NCBI GenBank assembly: GCA_946407705.1
Contig: CAMJPC010000008.1
Location: 1 to 64,000 of the forward strand
From: an uncultured Clostridia bacterium
GTDB taxonomy: Bacteria; Bacillota; Clostridia; Saccharofermentanales; Saccharofermentanaceae
Direction: 5' to 3'
Length of the DNA stretch: 64,000 nucleotides
Shown: piece after piece, positions 60,841 through 64,000 of the stretch
Layout: each line of letters opens with the position of its first letter
How positions within the stretch are numbered: position 1 is the first letter of the stretch
Translations under genes and position numbers: made by a program
The notes under the pieces: generated by a model
What the model saw: only the letters and a program-made list of their open reading frames with translations
Database searches by the model: none
Told to the model about the DNA's origin: nothing

Positions 60841-60900
60841 TTGATGTTGTTAACAATGCAATTCTATAATACTCCCATAGAGGTTACAAGTGTTACCTCT
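60841..60900 (+). promoter_or_regulatory. EFR1 promoter with TetR-type operator
   Basis: TTGATG (841-846) and TATAAT (865-870) are 18 bp apart, with the perfect palindrome TTGTTAACAA (847-856) in the spacer. AGAGGT-T-ACA-AG-TGT-T-ACCTCT (879-900) lies just downstream of the start point, symmetric at all but two pairs, and is the best operator candidate for the divergent TetR regulator. Confidence 0.65.
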
Positions 60901-60913
60901 AGAGGAGGAAATA

Positions 60914-61732
60914 ATGAAAAAAGTTATCTATTGCTTCAGCGGAACGGGAAACAGTTTGCGGGCTGCAAGGATCATGGCAGATGAGCTGAAGGATACCCAG
61001 ATAGTAAATGTCAGAAAGGATCCTTCAGAATACAGCGCAGAGGATGCAGGAGTAATTGGTTTGGTGTGTCCCGTTTACGAGTGGGATATACCGGGAAGAA
61101 TGAAAGCTTTTATCTCAGCGCTTAATATAAACCCAAATGCCTATATTTTTATGGTTGCCACATATATCGCTGTTCACGGAAAAGCATTTGAGACCGTGGA
61201 GAATATTCTTTTATCAAAAGGTGCTCATCTCAGTTATGCGCGTGCGATCAGGTGCGTTGCAAGCCAATGCATTGCTTATCCGCCTTTTCCGCCCGAGAAG
61301 CTTATGCTCCCGCTGATGGAGAAAAGCATGGTGAAGGCAGCCCGTGAAATATCGAAAAGGAAACTCAGGAAGTATCCGCATATGTCTCCCATAATGAGAA
61401 AACTGTTCCCAAAGATGATGGTTCCGTATCTTAATGTCGAGCATGAATACGACAAAGGTTTTTATACAGACAGCAGATGTACCGGATGCTCGACTTGCGC
61501 AAGAGTCTGTCCCACAAAAAACATAACGATCGAAAACGGACGGCCGAATTGGAATCACTATTGTCACGGATGCAATGCCTGCGTGGTCTATTGTCCGGCC
61601 AAAGCGATACAGTTTAAGACGCCTGAAGCATACGTGGCACTCGGAACAATGATATCAAAGAAACTGGGATTGCCTGAGAAGAGAAAGCGTTACCATAACC
61701 CGCACATCAAAGCACGTGATCTGATGGATTGA
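60914..61732 (+). CDS. EFR1-type flavodoxin-ferredoxin protein
   Basis: A 272-residue protein with an N-terminal flavodoxin-like domain (YCFSGTGNSLRAARI, phosphate loop of the FMN site; residues about 4-150). The C-terminal part has two 4Fe-4S motifs (CTGCSTCARVCP about 190-201 and CHGCNACVVYCP about 219-230). EFR1 proteins pass electrons from ferredoxin to partners not yet named. The ATG at 60914 follows AGAGGAGG by 5 bases; the GTG at 60890 falls inside the operator region. It is divergent from a TetR gene, so it is probably induced by that regulator's ligand. Confidence 0.88.
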   Translation: MKKVIYCFSGTGNSLRAARIMADELKDTQIVNVRKDPSEYSAEDAGVIGLVCPVYEWDIPGRMKAFISALNINPNAYIFMVATYIAVHGKAFETVENILLSKGAHLSYARAIRCVASQCIAYPPFPPEKLMLPLMEKSMVKAAREISKRKLRKYPHMSPIMRKLFPKMMVPYLNVEHEYDKGFYTDSRCTGCSTCARVCPTKNITIENGRPNWNHYCHGCNACVVYCPAKAIQFKTPEAYVALGTMISKKLGLPEKRKRYHNPHIKARDLMD

Positions 61733-61757
61733 CGTATTTCTTATGAGTTTGAGGCGA

Positions 61758-62648
61758 TCAGACAAAGATCTCTACAACGGATGCTTCAGGGATCGATCTG
61801 AGCCTTATCGGAAGCGCGTTGCAGCCCAGACCGCGTGTGATGAACATTGAGATGCCTTCGTGCTCGAAAACGCCCTCTATGACTTCCTGACGCGGAAGTT
61901 CACCTGAACGCAGCTTAACGAATTCCAAATGGAAGGGGAGCTTTAACTGGCCGCCGTGAAAGTGGCCGCTGAGCATAAAGTCCACATGCTCATCCTTTTC
62001 GAAATGAAGGATCGAGTCGGGATTGTGGGCAAGAAGGACAGATACGCAGTCTGAAGGGACGGGAGGCACCTTATTCCATACGCGCTTTTTCCTTCCGGAA
62101 TCGTCTGTGCCGCACAGCATGATCTGTTTTCCCGTGGCATGTGAAGTAAACGGGATCATCTCGTTCTCGACTGAAATAAAATGGCATTTACGGTCAGAGG
62201 GATCGAATTCGAGATCGTGATTGCCAGTGACGCCGTAAAAGGGAATGCCGAGTTCATCACAGGCATCTGATATCTTCTTCAGATAGGCAAGGCCTTTATC
62301 TTTGCTGGTGTAGCTGTTGCAGATGTCACCGCCGAAAACGACGGCATCGAGCGGATTGTTATGGTGTGCGTCACGGATTGCTGAGATAAGGCGTTCCGGC
62401 TTTATCATGCAGAGCTCTGCGTGAAGATCGGAGAAGAAGAACAGGCGGAGGCCGGGTTTATTATTTGAAAGAGATGATGAAGAAACTTTCTTGAAGCCGG
62501 GATCCTTTGCCGCAGGACTCATCCTGACTGTGTTGACGTCGAGTATGTGCGGTTCGATGAATGCCCATACCGTGATTATCAGCGCCGCGAGAAGCAGCAA
62601 CGACAATACGATTATCAGGATAAGTATGCCCAATGGCAGTTCTTTCAC
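61758..62648 (-). CDS. Membrane-anchored metallophosphoesterase
   Basis: A 296-residue protein with one N-terminal membrane helix (about 6-28) and an extracellular calcineurin-type phosphoesterase domain. The metal-binding motifs are in order: FFFSDLHAE (Asp, His), VVFGGDICN (Asp), GVTGNHDLEF (Asn, His), LLAHNPDS (His) and SGHFHGGQLK (His, His). YkoQ/YaeI-like enzymes of this type act on surface lipids or phosphates. The start is GTG at 62648, 6 bases after AAGGAG. It is divergent from the YdbC gene. Confidence 0.88.
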   Translation of the reverse strand: MKELPLGILILIIVLSLLLLAALIITVWAFIEPHILDVNTVRMSPAAKDPGFKKVSSSSLSNNKPGLRLFFFSDLHAELCMIKPERLISAIRDAHHNNPLDAVVFGGDICNSYTSKDKGLAYLKKISDACDELGIPFYGVTGNHDLEFDPSDRKCHFISVENEMIPFTSHATGKQIMLCGTDDSGRKKRVWNKVPPVPSDCVSVLLAHNPDSILHFEKDEHVDFMLSGHFHGGQLKLPFHLEFVKLRSGELPRQEVIEGVFEHEGISMFITRGLGCNALPIRLRSIPEASVVEIFV

Positions 62649-62706
62649 TTGAATCTCCTTATTTATTGTTTTAATTTATATGTATATTCTTTTTAATTAT
62701 AATATA

Positions 62707-62730
62707 CACAGGGCAATCCTGTGATATAAT
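62707..62730 (+). promoter_or_regulatory. Inverted repeat at the YdbC gene promoter
   Basis: CACAGG-GCAAT-CCTGTG (707-723) overlaps the TG of an extended -10 TGATATAAT (722-730). No good -35 is seen. It sits in the divergent intergenic region and could control both genes. Confidence 0.5.
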
Positions 62731-62777
62731 CCTACATTATAGATATTAAAACCTTTTAACATAAGGAGGGTGAACAA

Positions 62778-63020
62778 ATGCCTAAGACAGAGATTACTTA
62801 CGAGATCATCGAGCAGATCGGCATCCTTAAGGAGAACAAGTCCGGCTGGCAGCGTGAGGTCAACATCGTCAAGTGGAACAACGGTAAGCCGAAGCTTGAC
62901 ATCCGTGACTGGGGCCCGGACCATCAGAAGGTCGGTAAGGGCATCTCGCTTGATTTCGAGGAGTACAGCACGCTTAAAGCATTTTTCGAGGACGGGGATT
63001 TCTCGAAGCTGGACGTCTGA
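62778..63020 (+). CDS. YdbC/PC4-type single-stranded DNA-binding protein
   Basis: An 80-residue protein of the YdbC (PC4-like) family, homologous to the core of eukaryotic coactivator PC4. The signature is the central block GWQREVNIVKWNNGKPKLDIRDWGPDHQKVGKGISL, which forms the beta-sheet that grips unpaired nucleic acid. It is thought to bind single-stranded DNA non-specifically as a dimer. A strong AAGGAGGG site lies before the ATG. The next gene starts 37 bases after its stop. Confidence 0.9.
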   Translation: MPKTEITYEIIEQIGILKENKSGWQREVNIVKWNNGKPKLDIRDWGPDHQKVGKGISLDFEEYSTLKAFFEDGDFSKLDV

Positions 63021-63057
63021 TTTCAGCCGGGATATTTCCGGTTCATACTGATTAATT

Positions 63058-63687
63058 ATGAGAAGCAACGAACGCGCGGGAATTGTCAGCGTTATCATGC
63101 TCTTTTTGTGGGGGACTCTGTTGACAGAGCCCTTCCATATTTTTGTGGATTATATTGCCGGTGCTGCCAGGCTCTCTATCAGGGGTCTTGGCGGCAAGGA
63201 GATCATATCCTCACTTGCCGAATATGGAATCCTCCTCCTGGTCATGGTACTCATGCAGAAGCTGATAAACACCAAACTGGAGACATACATGCCTTGTGCG
63301 GCCGCCATCGTAAGCACGGTCGCGTTCTGCTTTAAATCAGTGACTGACGGGCATATCGACCTTAAGAAGGGAATATCGCTTGCCGTCAGCGTCGCAGTGG
63401 TAATGCTGCTTTACATCATCAAGAATGAAAGCCTTCTCAAATGGGCTGCAGCGGTCTATACGTACAGCATTTCGACTGCACTTGTCACTGCGCTTATATT
63501 TGTCCCGCTCTCGAAAATGAACGGCACGCTGGACAAGATCCTTTACATTACACGCTACAACGGAGTAAACATTACAGGCGCTTTTGCCGGCATTGCAGGG
63601 CTGCCTGAGATCGTCTGGGGATTATTCTTTGCCATTGTTGCATCTTTCCCGATAATCTTTTTCGCTACGAAGAAAGGAAAGGCTTGA
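63058..63687 (+). CDS. Membrane protein of unknown function
   Basis: A 209-residue protein with about six hydrophobic helices and little polar sequence; the ends are basic (MRSNERAG at the start, FFATKKGKA at the end). No family is recognised. No Shine-Dalgarno sequence is visible before the ATG, so the start is less certain than for its neighbours. It precedes ligA by 3 bases and may be co-transcribed with it and YdbC. Confidence 0.6.
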   Translation: MRSNERAGIVSVIMLFLWGTLLTEPFHIFVDYIAGAARLSIRGLGGKEIISSLAEYGILLLVMVLMQKLINTKLETYMPCAAAIVSTVAFCFKSVTDGHIDLKKGISLAVSVAVVMLLYIIKNESLLKWAAAVYTYSISTALVTALIFVPLSKMNGTLDKILYITRYNGVNITGAFAGIAGLPEIVWGLFFAIVASFPIIFFATKKGKA

Positions 63688-63690
63688 TCC

Positions 63691-64000
63691 ATGGAGCAGC
63701 TTGATCTTTTCGCGAGTCTTGATGCGGCCAAGACACCTGCCGCGCCCGATCCAAGGGAAGAATACCTTGAGCTCGTAAAGACGCTCAATTATCACGCTGA
63801 GCGTTACTACGCGCAGGATGAACCCGAGATATCGGATTACGAATATGACATGATGAATAACCGCCTGAAGGCTATAGAGAAGGAACATCCGGACTGGGTC
63901 GTTCCCGAATCACCTTCAAAGCGTGTCGGATGGAAGGCCGAGAAGGGCGTTCTCGTAAAGCACAACGTCCCGATGCTCTCACTCCAGGACGTTTTCTCCA
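63691..64000 (+). CDS. ligA: NAD-dependent DNA ligase (5' part, runs off the window)
   Basis: The first 103 codons of an NAD-dependent DNA ligase, which seals nicks during replication and repair. Visible are the Ia domain (REEYLELVKTLNYHAERYY), the NAD-binding region (DEPEISDYEYDMM), ESPSKRVG, and PMLSLQDVFS, which normally precedes the catalytic KxDG segment beyond the window edge. The leading MEQLDLFASLDAAKTP is a short extra tail. AAAGGA stands before the ATG at 63691, three bases after the upstream stop. Confidence 0.93.
   Translation, partial: MEQLDLFASLDAAKTPAAPDPREEYLELVKTLNYHAERYYAQDEPEISDYEYDMMNNRLKAIEKEHPDWVVPESPSKRVGWKAEKGVLVKHNVPMLSLQDVFS

Overview
The window is a chromosomal stretch of a bacterium that looks like an anaerobic, fermenting member of the Clostridia. 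Evidence for this is the Pta-AckA acetate pathway, rubredoxin and ferredoxin-type oxidoreductases, an EFR1-type flavodoxin/ferredoxin protein, TmcAL, QueT, a CmpB-type membrane protein, SpoU/TrmH and RluA enzymes, strong AGGAGG-type ribosome binding sites and sigma-A promoters (TTGACA/TATAAT). Base composition is intermediate. The protein style recalls rumen and gut Oscillospirales or Saccharofermentans-like lineages, but that placement is an inference. No phage, plasmid, insertion sequence or CRISPR array is visible, and almost all of the window is ordinary core chromosome.

Layout. Bases 1-588 are a gene-poor stretch with terminator hairpins, short repeats and a possible broken ORF beside tRNA-Pro(TGG). 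Bases 0.76-7.3 kb hold a small membrane protein, an rRNA methyltransferase, ribosomal protein S20, TmcAL, a membrane-anchored unknown and pta-ackA. Bases 7.4-8.3 kb hold a barnase/barstar pair in which the RNase carries a lipoprotein signal. Bases 8.4-12.8 kb hold the PcrA helicase and two HD-domain nucleotide hydrolases (Dgt, YfbR). Bases 12.8-19.8 kb hold a secreted glucosaminidase, a cohesin-like surface protein, GtrA, FolC and a single-span membrane protein. Bases 19.8-28.2 kb hold ThrC, an EamA exporter, an oxidoreductase-QueT-methyltransferase-CmpB operon, Mrp, a thioredoxin-like lipoprotein, and IspF convergent with IspD; RadA follows. Bases 29.7-37.9 kb hold an aldo/keto reductase, a polytopic membrane protein with a possible leaderless mRNA, rubredoxin, a CDF metal transporter, tRNA-Gly(GCC), a degenerate acyl-adenylating enzyme and a DUF885 lipoprotein.

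Bases 38.0-41.8 kb encode the most unusual protein here. It is 1265 residues long: a PP2C-like but motif-poor N-terminal domain, an acidic Ala/Pro linker, a Gln/Tyr/Gly/Asn tract resembling eukaryotic prion-like domains, one membrane span, and a LysM-like C-terminus. Serine biosynthesis genes follow (class V aminotransferase and SerA). Next come a GH32 protein lacking the expected nucleophile, whose start region lies in a long inverted repeat, a short pseudouridine synthase, a small alarmone synthetase and an orphan response regulator. A minus-strand operon (DUF1015, FAD oxidoreductase, DUF2298) occupies 47.8-52.8 kb. The last part holds a WYL regulator, AlaS, HIT, TrmB, a membrane protein with an XRE regulator, GapDH, a TetR/EFR1 divergent pair, a phosphoesterase, YdbC, a membrane protein and the 5' end of ligA.

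Many neighbours overlap by 1-8 bases or are convergent with no gap, so the region is tightly packed. Several promoter regions carry clear inverted repeats that look like operators. Starts were moved from the longest ORF to an internal codon where a ribosome binding site decided it (yfbR, the Gfo-type oxidoreductase, ispD, ispF, the acyl-adenylating gene, the DUF885 gene, the class V aminotransferase gene, alaS, the membrane protein gene at 57948, the XRE gene, the EFR1 gene).
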